From positions 239,229 through 303,228 of the forward strand of contig VXAZ01003910.1 of the NCBI GenBank assembly GCA_013399875.1: 64,000 nucleotides of DNA, in the 5' to 3' direction. This document shows positions 1 to 25,840 of the stretch, in pieces. The notes under the pieces are model-generated. The model had not been told where the DNA came from. It worked only from the letters and a program-made list of their open reading frames with translations, and did no database searches. Each line of letters begins with the position of its first letter. Positions within the stretch are counted from its first letter, which is position 1. A program made the position numbers and the translations under genes. The DNA comes from Gymnorhina tibicen. Its lineage: Eukaryota > Chordata > Aves > Passeriformes > Artamidae.

Positions 1-36
1 TTGATTTCCTTACTCCTTTTCCTGCCCCTGGTTTAG

Positions 37-156
37 ATTACCAGAAAATTCAGGCTCAATTCCGATGGGAAACTCGAACAAACTGTCTCGATGGCAACCA
101 CTACGCAGCCCATGACTCAGCACCTCCACATCACCTACAAGAAGGTGACGCCCTGA
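37..156 (+). CDS. THAP4: THAP4, last coding exon (nitrobindin domain C-terminus)
   Basis: A splice acceptor (pyrimidine tract, then TTTAG) precedes a 40-codon exon ending in TGA. It starts ITRKFRLNSDGKLEQ and ends QHLHITYKKVTP. I recognise this as the end of the nitrobindin-like beta-barrel of THAP4, a heme protein implicated in nitric oxide/peroxynitrite chemistry, joined in vertebrates to an N-terminal THAP zinc finger. Counting back from the final residue, the His of the QHLH motif falls where the heme-ligand histidine lies in human THAP4 (His567 of 577). The rest of the gene, including the THAP finger, is outside the window to the left. Identification is from recalled family sequence, not a search. 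Confidence 0.85.
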   Translation: MTRKFRLNSDGKLEQTVSMATTTQPMTQHLHITYKKVTP

Positions 157-380
157 CGCCGGGAGTGCTGGGTCTCCTCGCCGAGGGCAAGGAGCAGGAC
201 ATCACGCACCAAGAGCAGCAGCAGCAGCTCAGGAGCACGGCATGGCAGACCCTGGAGCTGGCTGCCTGCGCTCATCCCCTGGGCCCCGGAGCTGCCCGTC
301 CTGTTGAGAATGTTACTCAGATGTTTCTGTAATGGTATATAAAAAAAATAAATAAAAAGCTTTTATTTTTATGGCCGTGT
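157..380 (+). other. THAP4: THAP4 3' UTR with polyadenylation signals
   Basis: Downstream of the THAP4 stop codon the sequence carries two overlapping AATAAA hexamers at 347-352 and 351-356, in an A-rich patch, followed by a TGT-rich stretch near 375-385. A short 3' UTR of about 220 bases is inferred. The cleavage site itself cannot be seen. Confidence 0.6.
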
Positions 381-894
381 CTTTGGCGTGATTGCAGGGC
401 GGTGTGTGCCGCCCACTGCTCGGCCGTGCTCCCACAGGGGCTTTGTGCTGCCCTTTCAGTAATAGGTGTTGGGTTGGGGATCCAACCTCATGGACAGCCT
501 GGGTAACTTTGGGGAAGCTGCGGGTTCTGGAATGGATTTGCGCTGCACGGAAAGACCCAGAGAACTCCAGAGACTGTCCAGTGAAACTTGGCTTAAATAC
601 TGGGAGGGAGCACCTACATCTTGCTCTGCGACAGAGGAAACTCTCACAGGCTCCCATCCCAATGGTGCTGTCCAGCAGCTTGAAGGGAATTGCTGCAGTT
701 CTGGAGGTCAGGGCCAGACTTCAGTGCAGAAGGAGCTTCTTGAATGCTGCCTCTGTCCGAGGAGAAACCTCCAAATGACACCAGTGACTGAGGAGCTTCC
801 ACGTGCTACCAGCAGAAGCCAAGCCTTCGAGTCCTGCCAGCAGCACCCATTGAGTCCCAGCAGCAGCTGAGAGGAGTCAAGTCCAGCAGCAGCA

Positions 895-1283
895 ATGCAG
901 GAGGCCAGGAGAGAGGCAGCAGCGCCCCGAGCCGTCAGGATCTGCCGCATCTGCGTGGATCCCCTGCAAAGCCCCGCTGCCGTGGAGCCCTGCGGCCACG
1001 TGTTTTGCCACGGCTGCATCCAGCCCCAGGCCGCCCCCGAGGCCGCTGGTGCCTGCCCAGTGTGCCAAGAGCCCATCGTGGCCGTCCGCCTGCTGGCCCA
1101 GGGGCAGGAACACCGTGCCGGGGTGGCCCCGCGCCGCCGCCGTCGCCTCCATCCCTTCGTGCTGCGGTGGCGGCAGCGGCAGCAGCAGGAGCAGCAGGAG
1201 CAGGCGGCTCCTGGAGGCGGCCGGCGCCGAAGACTGGCCGATGGCGACAGGGCGCCGAGCCCCGTGCCCCGGCAGCGTGCCCG
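895..1283 (+). CDS. Small C3HC4 RING-finger protein, interrupted by a gap
   Basis: An open frame starts at ATG 895 and runs into an assembly gap at 1284. Near its start it has all eight zinc ligands of a C3HC4 RING: C17-x2-C20, C33-G-H35-x2-C38-x2-C41 and C54-PV-C57, followed by PIVAVR. RING domains of this type recruit E2 enzymes and act as ubiquitin ligases. After the RING comes an Arg- and Gln-rich basic tail. The spacing and the CGHxFCxGCI...CPxCxxPIxxVR pattern resemble the Topors-like RING genes of birds, but I cannot assign an ortholog. No intron is evident in the visible part. Bases after the gap stay open in the same frame to 1938 but look non-coding. It could also be a pseudogene; the end is unknown. 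Confidence 0.6.
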
Positions 1284-1743
1284 NNNNNNNNNNNNNNNNN
1301 NNNNNNNNNNNNNNNNNNNNNNNNNNNNNNNNNNNNNNNNNNNNNNNNNNNNNNNNNNNNNNNNNNNNNNNNNNNNNNNNNNNNNNNNNNNNNNNNNNNN
1401 NNNNNNNNNNNNNNNNNNNNNNNNNNNNNNNNNNNNNNNNNNNNNNNNNNNNNNNNNNNNNNNNNNNNNNNNNNNNNNNNNNNNNNNNNNNNNNNNNNNN
1501 NNNNNNNNNNNNNNNNNNNNNNNNNNNNNNNNNNNNNNNNNNNNNNNNNNNNNNNNNNNNNNNNNNNNNNNNNNNNNNNNNNNNNNNNNNNNNNNNNNNN
1601 NNNNNNNNNNNNNNNNNNNNNNNNNNNNNNNNNNNNNNNNNNNNNNNNNNNNNNNNNNNNNNNNNNNNNNNNNNNNNNNNNNNNNNNNNNNNNNNNNNNN
1701 NNNNNNNNNNNNNNNNNNNNNNNNNNNNNNNNNNNNNNNNNNN
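1284..1743. other. Assembly gap (460 N)
   Basis: A run of N interrupts the RING-finger frame. Flanking sequence on the left is very GC-rich (CGCCGC-type coding sequence), a common cause of dropout. Whether the gap length is real or estimated cannot be told. Confidence 0.99.
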
Positions 1744-2890
1744 CTGCCCGTGGGAGAAGAGGCCCCAGCCAGGACAGACCTATGCAGGGAGTCTCCTGAA
1801 GAAGCCCAGAGCCCTTCCCCACTCTGGGCATCCCCAGGAGCTGTGTGGTGGCTGTGCATCCCAAAGGGTGCCAGACCCTCGCTGCCACCCTGGCTCCATC
1901 CCCTGCCATGCCCCAGGTGGCTGCAGAGCTCCTGGCATTGAGGCTGAGCTTCTGCCCACCCCTCCCTGCTGCCTTGGCAGACCTTGTTTCCCAGGAATAG
2001 CCCCCACACATCGGTGTTGAGAGTGTTGGGGGCTGTGTCTGCCCCATCCAGGGCAGCCGAGCACGGGGTGAGGCTGCTCAGGGTGACCACGGCCTCACGG
2101 CGCCTTCTGCCCTGGAGATGGATGGAAATCTCATGGAGGTGTAGGTGGGAAAACGCTGGCAAGAGGGAGGTGGCTCTTTGGTACTTCCCAGCGGCTCCCC
2201 CTGAGCAGCACCCCCCTGTTGGAGGCCCCAGGCTGTCTGTAACAGGTCCCTTGGAAGGAGGCATCCTTCACGGGGACTGCTCAGAGACAGGGCTCCAAAG
2301 GATGTCTTTGGGGCATGGGGGAAAGAGGTGGGAGGGGCTTGTCCTCCCTTGCCAGGGCATTGGAATGCCTTCCCCTCTGAGGAGAGGGGCAATGGTCCAT
2401 GCTCTGCATCGAGGTTCCTCCTTGGGGACACAGGTGGCACCCGTGGTGCCAAGGCAGCACCATGATGGCTTCTGGGAGGGTCGAACTCTGGCTGGAGAGG
2501 GATCACGGGTGGGAGAGACCTGGAGTGAGAGGCTGGTCCCAGGGGAGGCTCCACAGCGCTCGCAGGAGGTTTGCTGCTCTTTGGCAGGAAAAAGCACCCT
2601 GGATCACAAACATCAGCACGGCTGAATGTGACCTGGGGCATGGGACATGTGTGCAGGCACAGCCCCTGGAGTGCAGCCAGACTCCTCTGTGCTCCCACTT
2701 CCGTCCTCCCGCTGCTGCAAATGGATGTTAACTTGCTGGGAACTGCTCTCAGCCGTGCTGCTTTTTAGCTGGGCTTTTAGGAGGAGCAGTGAGAACCACC
2801 CCAGTGCTGGCTCCAGGCGAGTCCCACCGGACCATGGTGGTTTTGGCATGTGCAAAAATGAAATAAAAGCCCCGGTCTCTGGGGAGGCAG
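1744..2890. other. Unassigned sequence right of the gap
   Basis: About 1.1 kb with no recognisable exon, repeat family or RNA gene. It may be the 3' part of the RING-finger gene. An AATAAA at 2862-2867 could be its polyadenylation signal, but nothing else supports that. Confidence 0.3.
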
Positions 2891-2904
2891 CCAGCCGAGA
2901 GCGG

Positions 2905-3045
2905 ATGAGCGCTCCCATTAATGTGTCATTAATGCGCAGCTCCGGCGTCGGCTCTTTTGGCAGTGCAGAGGTAATTACAACCCGACTGCAAAGCGTTGCA
3001 CATGGGTTTATTTACTGCCTCATTAGTGGCATCTGTTCTCCCAGC
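2905..3045. promoter_or_regulatory. Candidate regulatory element with paired homeodomain-type sites
   Basis: Two copies of the perfect palindrome CATTAATG (2916-2923 and 2927-2934) are separated by 3 bases. They are followed by GTAATTAC (about 2971-2978) and TCATTAG (about 3019-3025), in AT-richer sequence than its surroundings. TAAT/ATTA cores are homeodomain binding sites. That this block is a regulatory element is an inference from motif density. Confidence 0.3.
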
Positions 3046-3344
3046 GAAGTGGCTCAGCTGTTCGCTCTGGTTCAGGGAATCCAGTGGAACTCATCGCGTG
3101 GATGGTCCGTGCTAACTCACACCCTCGGGCTGGAAAGTGGGCTAAGGGAGGTGAGCACACCATGGGGGTTGCATTTTGACCCTGGTTGTTGGTTTGGTGC
3201 CTCTCCCCAGCACCTGAGCCCAGGGCAGCATGAAGGGGGCTCAGAGCTTCACCCTGAACCTGAAGGACACGGCTGTGTTTGAGATCCAGCAGCATTGCTC
3301 TTCCCACCTGTCTCCCAGCACTGCCCCACAATGTTTTACCATCA

Positions 3345-3840
3345 GAAAGTCACAGAATCATCAAATCATGGAATCATCAAGGTTGGAAAAGCCCTCTAAG
3401 ATCATCAAGTCCAACCATCAACCCAACACCTCCACTGTGTTCGCCACTAAACCATATCCTCAAGTGCCAATTCCACACATTTTTTGAACACTTCCAGGGA
3501 TGGTGACCCCACCACTGCCCTGAGCAGCCCATTCAAATGCTTGACGAGCCTTTCAGTGAAGAATTTTTCCCTGATATCCAGTTTAAACCTCCCCTGGTGC
3601 AGCTTGAGGCCATTTCCTCTTGTCCTGCCCTTTGTTCCCCAGGAGCAGAGCCCGATCTCCCTGTGGCTGCATCCTCCTGTCAGGGAGTTGTGGACAGCAA
3701 GAAGGTGCCCCCTGAGCCTCCTTTTCTCCAGGCTGAGCTCCCCCAGCTCCCTCAGCCATTCCTTGTGAAGCTTGTGCTCCAGACCCTTCACGTCTCTGTT
3801 CCCTTCTCTGGTCACCACTCTCTTCTCCAGCAAGACCCAT
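3345..3840 (-). mobile_element. CR1 LINE fragment, 5'-truncated, minus orientation
   Basis: It begins on the plus strand with ACAGAATCATCAAATCATGGAATC, the reverse complement of the CR1 3' tail, and continues with GGTTGGAAAAGCCCTCTAAGAT and the ACTTCCAGGGATGGTGACCCC block typical of avian CR1. Similarity fades near 3840. It is one of the longest CR1 copies here, and no intact ORF remains. Confidence 0.9.
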
Positions 3841-3910
3841 GGGGATGTCTGGGGCTGGTGCTGCAGGACCCTTGGCTCGCTCAGAGCCGCACTTGCCTGG
3901 GCTCCCAGTG

Positions 3911-3939
3911 TGCTGCTGCTGCTGCTGCTGCTGCTGCTG
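3911..3939. repeat. (TGC)n microsatellite
   Basis: About nine and a half tandem TGC triplets immediately 3' of the CR1 fragment. Confidence 0.95.
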
Positions 3940-4839
3940 AGCCACAGCGGCCAAATCACTGCTGCAGCATCCACTGCCTTGGCTGCTGTCCTGGCCCGGC
4001 TTTGCTGCTTAGCACATTTCCCAAGGAAAATGGATGCTTTGTTAACTTGAACGTTGTGGGAAATGCAAGTTAAGTGGCTGCAAATCCACCGGAGAAGCCA
4101 GTTCATTTAGGGCACAGGGCACAACGGGAGGAGGAGAGCACCTAGAATGGGGAGGTGGGAAGCACCATCCAAAAGGCTTTTGTTGCCTGTGGTGGGACAT
4201 GAATAAAACAAAAATTCCTCAATGAAAAGTTCCTCAATTAAAATTCACATGTGGCCTGTGCCGACCAAGGTGCCGTGTTGGGATGTAAAGCATGGAGTTA
4301 CAAGTGTAAATATTTATTCATGGGCATGAGATGACCCAGCCAAATCAAGGCACCCAGACACGGTTTTTATGAGGTTCTTACATCCAGCAGGCACTTAGGT
4401 ACAACACAACTCCACTGAGCACTGACTCCCACACTAACAGATCTCCAGCCACGTAAAACTTGGCAACACCGCTCTGTTTGTGCTTGTCTATCGATCCAGG
4501 TGTCCTTGAGTCCCCCTGGCTGCAGTGACTGACCTGTGACACCAGACGAGGCTGGGAGGATCTCAGAGCCTGGGATGCTGTGGTACCTTGGTCATCCCAG
4601 GGATGAAGCTCTTCTTTATCCCTCAGGGACCGCTCTAAGCCTCTGAAAAGCAAAGTCCTTCTCTCCAGGGCCGGGCTGTTTGTTTTACTCCAGCACAAAC
4701 AATACCAAAGTCTGCGATAAAACTCCACTGCTTCCTTTCATCACAGTGTTTAATTAATATATATATCGTCTGCACATACATAAAGTCAATACACTTTTGT
4801 AATAAAAAGGGTGCTTGACAGTCGGGGAAGGGATTTTTC
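3940..4839. other. Intergenic sequence upstream of TRPM2
   Basis: No gene or known repeat family is recognised here. The stretch 4740-4810 is AT-rich with TATATATAT. Isolated AATAAA-like hexamers (near 4202 and 4801) have no associated transcript that I can identify. Confidence 0.4.
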
Positions 4840-5430
4840 ATCACGTTTGCCAAGCCTGCCGCGCACCCGGGCCTCCATCAGCGCCGCCGGGCTGCCGCTC
4901 CTTCCCGGCAGCGTCCAGCCCCGAGCATCCCCCGCTCGTCACCTCCGCCCGGAGGGGCTCGGCTGCGAGCGTCTCGCCCCGCGTGGGGCTGGCGGACTGC
5001 GGGCAGTGCCAGAGTGACTCAGCCGCTCCAGCAAACTCGGGACTCGCCTGGGCGCTGCAGCTCCTCGGCACGGATCGCTTCTGCAGCCTGATTTGCTGGG
5101 AAGCTGCCAGCCGGCTGCCACCTCCTCCTCTCTGCAGGCAGCTCTGCCCTGCTCTCCGCTCATCGCCTGTGTCTCCAGCGACAAAATGACCGGCCGGACT
5201 AGAGGGACGCGGGGCTGAATCGCTGTGGCAGGCACGGAGCGGAGGAGCCGGTGATGCGGCCGGGGGATGCGGCAGGGAAGGTACGGGCAGCCTCGCGGAG
5301 GGCGGAGGGGCGGCGGGGTGGGCAGGCTCACAGGCAGGATTCAGCCTCGCACCCCGTCCCGGTGGGTGCTGTGACCACCCCGTGAGACCGAGGGACGACC
5401 TGACCCCCTCGCACTGGGGGGGGGCAGGCA
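4840..5430 (+). promoter_or_regulatory. TRPM2: CpG island, probable TRPM2 promoter with non-coding exon 1
   Basis: CpG density is high across this interval, unlike the flanks. A strong donor (GGGAAG|GTACGG) at 5280/5281 could end a 5' UTR exon that splices to the acceptor at 6658-6659 just before the first coding exon. An ATG at 5254 would read through that junction into a stop at 6687-6689, so this exon would be leader only. Promoter assignment is inferred from CpG content and position. Confidence 0.55.
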
Positions 5431-6509
5431 GCGTGTGCCGCGGGAGAGTCTCTGTCCTCGTCCCCGAGCCCTTAAGGACAGGTATTCCAGGTGTTGGAGG
5501 ACGTGGGGTAGGAGTCCTTCTTCCATGGGCTTATGAGCTGCTTGTGGCCGTGCCCCAAGCCCCCACGAGCCTGTCTGCCTTGTGGGGCCACGAACGGGAA
5601 TTAAGGGCGCATCTGACCTTATTTCAACCGCTCTTTCTCCAAAAACCAGATCTGCGGGGGGTTGTGCTGATGCAGAAAGCCAGTCTGCCAAAATCTGCCA
5701 CCCAAGGTCAGTGGGACTGTGTAGATCCCTGGAGGGAGGCTGACAAAATAGCTTTTCCTTGCTGCTCCATGATTTTGCATCAGCACTCCTTGTCCCCACA
5801 AGGACTCCCCACCCCTGGGTGAAATGCAGAATTTGGCTTGAAGAAAGCAGACAAAATCCTCCTTAAACACAGATCCCACAGCTTGACCAGAGCATCACCT
5901 GAGCCCGGTGCTTCCTCCATTACCTAATCCCAGCTCTCCTGAGAGGATGCCATCCCCCTTCGGGCTCCAGGGACACCCAGGAGCATCTCCACCTTTGCTC
6001 CAGTAGCTCTCCCATCTCAGCAAAGGGGGATGTGAGTTTTCAGGGGGGTTCAGGAGTTTTGCAGCCCCTGCTTGCAGCAAGCCCATGCGCCTCTTGGGGC
6101 TCTCAGGGCACATTTGCAGGGGACACAGAACCCCTCCACAGAGGAGCACCCGGTCTCTGCAGCCAGTGTGTCCATATTCCCAGATTTTCCATGCAGGGCC
6201 ATGCTCAGGCTGCTCACACAAGAGACCTAGTTTCTGCTCTCCCTGCTGCCAGAAATATCCCAGCTGCCTGCAGTGGAGAGCAGGTAAGGAGAGGTACAGC
6301 CTGGCAGGCTGAAGGTGGTGGGGGTACTTTGTGGACATCGATGGGCTCCCCCGGGGAGGCGTGGTGCATGCTGAGGCTGGTCAGCACACACGTGGCCCCT
6401 GTGTCAGGACTGTGGCGAGGGGACAGCAGGTTTCCCATGGACCAATCTCCACCCCGGGAATGACGGATGGGGCACCCTCAGTGCTCTTGGTTGGTGGGCA
6501 TCCTTTTTC
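5431..6509 (+). other. TRPM2: TRPM2 intron 1 (inferred)
   Basis: Between the CpG-island donor and the first coding exon I see no exon with conserved protein sequence and no clear repeat apart from the CR1 remnant at its 3' end. Confidence 0.45.
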
Positions 6510-6648
6510 TCTGAAGCCTGGGTTGGACGGGGCTTGGAGCAACCTGGTCTAGGGGTAGGTGTCCCTGCCCACGGCACGGGGGTGGAATGAGACAAACTTT
6601 AAGGCCCTTCCCAATCCAAACCGTTCTGGGACTCTCTGATTCTCTTCT
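6510..6648 (+). mobile_element. CR1 3'-end fragment abutting a TRPM2 splice acceptor
   Basis: The block GGTTGGACGGGGCTTGGAGCAACCTGG...GGTGTCCCTGCCCACGGC...CTTTAAGGCCCTTCCCAATCC is CR1 3' sequence in plus orientation. Its tail (CTGATTCTCTTCTTC) runs into the acceptor at 6658-6659, so part of the pyrimidine tract is CR1-derived. Confidence 0.8.
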
Positions 6649-6731
6649 TCTGCCCTCAGGATGGGGATGTTCAGGAGCTGCCAGCCTAGGAACAGGAGAG
6701 AGGAGGCTGAGAAGCACAAGACACAGGAGCC

Positions 6732-22201
<15,470 letters not shown>

Positions 22202-23390
22202 GGCCTCATGCCCCGGCCAGGGCTCCTGCTGCCCCAGACCAGGTTCTGGCTGGCACCTGCAGCTCCACCCCAGCTCACCTGTGAGAACATGGGAGCTGCT
22301 GGAGTTGAGGTACTCTGGGTGCCTCCGTGAATGTATATTGCAGGTCTCTGGGAGGAAAAGTGCCCCCTCCCTCAGGACAGGGGCTGCCCAGGTGGTGCAT
22401 CCCAGTCACCTGAGCCACCAAGCTCAACCCCAGCTTGTGTCTTGGTGCTTCCACATCAGCCCACAGCACTGGCCCGGAGCTTGGGCCACACAGAGCCACA
22501 GGGCTTTTGCTCTGAGATGGTCCTTCTGTCCACTCCAACCTGCTCTTGGCTTCGGGATGGGCACTGAGGGCTTAGCCATCCCAGCTATCCCTCCACCAGA
22601 ATATCCATCACTGCTCCCTGCTCCTGCTCTGAGCCCTGGCAGCCCCACTGCCACAGATCCCAAAGGACTGCTCAGGAGAAGGCTTGGAGTCGCTCCTGTG
22701 GCCGCTGTACCCATATCTCTGGTTGCCTCAGACCCAACAACATGGTCCTGAGCTGCGATCCAGCACTTCTGAAGGTGTGAGCAGCTCTTGGATTATATAC
22801 CTAAGGTTTCATAGCTCTGCACAGGCCCACCTGCCATGCCCCAAACTGATACGTGATCCTGCGTGTGTATGCTGAGCACTGGCTTGTAGCTAAACTTCCT
22901 TCTTCTCTCTGAGCTGAGGCCCCAGCCAAACATCACTTGCCTGTCCCCCTCCCCTCGTGCACATGGATGGAAAGGGACAGCTTGCTGGGACACAGGTGAT
23001 CCATGCTCTGTGGCTCCTTGGGCAGGCAGGGACAGGGGAGGGGACATCAGTGTGTCAGTCCCAGACATCCCTGCTTTTAAGGGGTCTTTCACTCACGTTT
23101 TCTGTTGCCTGCCATGGGGAGAACAAGGCACAGTGGACACATTTTTCGATCACCCAGAAGAGCCCCAACGGTGGCATGTTATGCCTGGGACTGCTCAGGA
23201 AGGGATTTCAGTTCCCCCACCTTCTCCCAGTGGATCGACACTGGCCAGCCAAGGCTGCTCATCCCACACTGGTGGCCACCACAGCACCACTGCAGTTTCA
23301 CCAGTGACGCACTGGGGTTTGGCAAGGGGAGGGGGCTCAGTCTGGCAATGTATCCAACCCAGCTCAATAAACCATGTATTAAACAACTGC
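22202..23390 (+). other. TRPM2: TRPM2 3' UTR, inferred, with AATAAA
   Basis: No other gene is seen after the TRPM2 stop. An AATAAA at 23366-23371 is a plausible polyadenylation signal, giving a 3' UTR of about 1.2 kb. Nearer signals were not seen. Confidence 0.45.
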
Positions 23391-23462
23391 AGGCTGGTGG
23401 TGTCTTACAGTGCCAATTCCAGGAGGCTGGTGGTGTTTAACCAGGGGCAATTCCAGGAGGCC
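23391..23462. repeat. Two-copy tandem repeat, about 34-bp unit
   Basis: GGCTGGTGGTGTCTTACAG...CAATTCCAGGAG is followed directly by a diverged second copy GCTGGTGGTGTTTAACC...CAATTCCAGGAG, just after the presumed TRPM2 polyadenylation signal. Confidence 0.75.
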
Positions 23463-23561
23463 ATGCTTAGAGCACACTTCCAGGATAAGCCCAATTCCCA
23501 CACCCATCTTGCTGAATGAACTCATTTTGCCTGCAGACTGACCCCCAGGGATGCCTGAATC

Positions 23562-23680
23562 ACAGACAGGTTTGGGTTGGAAGGGACTTTAATGATCATT
23601 TCATTCCAAGCCCCCTGCCACGGGCAGGAGCACCGTGCAGCACACCAGGGTGCTGGAGATGACTTGGCCCGTTTAGAGCT
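23562..23680 (-). mobile_element. CR1 tail fragment between TRPM2 and LRRC3
   Basis: CAGGTTTGGGTTGGAAGGGACTTTAATGATCATTTCATTCCAAGCCCCCTGCCACGGGCAGG is the reversed CR1 3' end. Confidence 0.75.
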
Positions 23681-24062
23681 GGTATGGGAGCTGTGCTCCA
23701 AAGTGAAGGCACAGCACCTTCTCCCATTGCTCCTGGACTGTTCCATGTCTGCTCCTGGCCTCCCGTCACCGAGAGAGACAGGAGACCATCTGCTGAGAGG
23801 AGGGGCCCGGGGAGGTGCAGGCCGGGGCATGGCCAGGGAGGGCAGATCGTGCCTTACAGCAGCTGATGAAGCTTCTAGACCTGCAGCCCGGACTGCAGCC
23901 TCCAAAAAAATTGCTGAAATCTCATTAGCAGCATTTAATTTTTGCACATTTGGGATCCACGCGACCACTCTCCCGCAGCCCCGTGGGGGTGCTGCCCGGC
24001 TGTCCCATCACCCTGGTCCCCCGGTCCGCCCGCCCCCGGCCCCCCTAAGGATAACTAAAGGT

Positions 24063-24237
24063 NNNNNNNNNNNNNNNNNNNNNNNNNNNNNNNNNNNNNN
24101 NNNNNNNNNNNNNNNNNNNNNNNNNNNNNNNNNNNNNNNNNNNNNNNNNNNNNNNNNNNNNNNNNNNNNNNNNNNNNNNNNNNNNNNNNNNNNNNNNNNN
24201 NNNNNNNNNNNNNNNNNNNNNNNNNNNNNNNNNNNNN
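24063..24237. other. Assembly gap (175 N)
   Basis: N run inside the CpG island upstream of LRRC3, next to a C/G-rich minisatellite that probably caused it. Confidence 0.99.
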
Positions 24238-24325
24238 CACCGCACCCGCACCGCACCGCACCGCACAGCACCGCACAGCACCCACACAGCACCGCACCGC
24301 ACCGTGCCCGCACCGCGCCGCACTT
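24238..24325. repeat. CCGCA-type minisatellite
   Basis: Irregular tandem CACCGCA/CACAGCA units start at the right edge of the gap and may continue inside it. Confidence 0.85.
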
Positions 24326-24570
24326 ACGGCCGGAGCCGGAGCGAAGCACAGCCGCCCTGGCCGAGCCGGTAAGGGACCCCCGGGCTCCGGGGAAGCGTGG
24401 GGCGGTGGGGGTCGGTCTTGCAGCGCGGACGGGTCCCGGCCCCCAGGGCCCCGGGCAGGGCAGGAGGGTGGGTCGGGGCATCACCCCCGCACACCGCCGG
24501 GGTCCGGGGAGGCTGCGACTCTTGAGAGCCCCTTGGAGCCCTTCCGCGCGGTGGGAACCGGCAACGCATA

Positions 24571-25720
24571 ATCTCCTTGTTCCCCCGGAGAGACGGAGCT
24601 GCCAGAGCTGTCAGAGCCCGGTATATTTTGCAGGGCCAGAGGGATTCCAGGGAAGCTCAACTTCATCTCCCCGCGCAGAATCCCCAGCTCTGGGCAGGGC
24701 CGTGGGCAAAGCTACGGACAGCATCCTCCAGGTACGAGCATCCCTCGGGTGTGAGCATCCCCGTGTGGTACCCTGAGGATGGTCACAGCCGAGGGATGCT
24801 GCTGTTACCAGGGGAATGCCATTAGCAGAAGGATGCTGGTACCAGAGGGACAACAACTTGGTGCCCATAATGACATCACACGGGCCATTTAATTCCCACC
24901 AGAAAGGTTCCCTTGGCCTCCCAAATCTCCCGTCCATGGGGATCTCTTCTCCCAGGCTGGCCAAGGCAGCAGGAGGGGCGTGAGCAGCACCAAAGGCAGA
25001 GGAAAGGTGTCCCACCTGCTTCACCTCCTGCCTCGCCCCTGGCAGCACTGGGGTGTCCTTTGGGGTTCCTACATCACCACTTTTACTGTGCTGGGCAGTG
25101 GCTCCCACCTCCTGCCCCCAGAGTCAGGCTATCAAACCATACTCTTTGTTTACTTTGAGAAACAAACTCACCTCCACACACTTCTTGTGGTGAAACCCTT
25201 GGAAACATGACTTGTACCAACTCACAGACCAGGAGGGAAGGGAAAGGAAAGCAAAAGAGCTCCACATCTTGTTATTTAAAATCCTGGTGGTGATTAAATC
25301 AGTCTGATGATCCTTAGAGTCTGACTCATCATTTTTTTTTTAAACACTCCGGGTTGGTGAGACAGGAATCTACTGCTGCTGTTCTCCAGCAGCAAACTAC
25401 CGCATCCCCCCTGGAAACGGGTAGCAGGATGGGGCAGAGGCTCCCAGGCCAGGCCCATCTCCACACCTCCATCTTGCAGCTCCCTTTGTCCACCTGGGTG
25501 GTCTCCGCAGAGACGGGGTAGGGGAGCTGGGGTTTCAATCTCTGGAGCTCTATTTCTAATTAAACCAAATTAAGCTGTCCTGGAAAAGATAGCCATTGTC
25601 ACTCCACCCTTGTTTTCCGGACTCCTGAGCCCGGCCTCTCACCCCTTTGCCAGGGCACATCATACATGAGCCATACCCCGTGTTCAGGAAATAATGCCGT
25701 GTCATATCCCCTCCACCCAC
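24571..25720 (+). other. LRRC3: LRRC3 intron 1 (inferred)
   Basis: No coding exon was recognised. The stretch 25265-25340 contains TGACTCA (AP-1-like) and a T-run. The stretch 25535-25600 has TAATTAAACC and AAATTAAGC in AT-rich sequence close to the coding exon, a possible conserved non-coding element. Confidence 0.4.
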
Positions 25721-25840
25721 AGCTTCCCTTCAGTGATGGGAGAGGCCTTGCAGGAACGCCGAGGGGCCGTCCTGCTGCCCAGGAGCTGCTGCCACCCCCG
25801 GGGAGCTGCCAGCGGCCATGCTGAGCTGGCTGGCAGCAAG

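Larger units (their letters stand above)
23940..24570 (+). promoter_or_regulatory. LRRC3: CpG island, probable LRRC3 promoter and leader exon
   Basis: GC-rich, CpG-dense sequence surrounds the gap at 24063-24237. A donor GAGCCG|GTAAGG at 24368/24369 could end a 5' UTR exon joined to an acceptor near 25720 (CCTCCACCCACAG). LRRC3 is known to have an untranslated first exon followed by a single coding exon, which fits. The transcription start is not resolvable because of the gap. Confidence 0.6.

Noticed and set aside
708..2264. Long open frames on both strands spanning the 460-N gap
   Set aside because: Their length comes from unknown bases read as open; apart from the RING frame on the plus strand they show no domain or codon signal.
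3345..3840. Possible protein-coding gene in open frames at 3.4-4.1 kb
   Set aside because: The sequence is a CR1 LINE fragment plus a TGC repeat.
25736..25840. Upstream in-frame ATG for LRRC3
   Set aside because: It would bury the signal peptide 35 residues inside the protein and does not match the human N-terminus. Kept as an alternative only.
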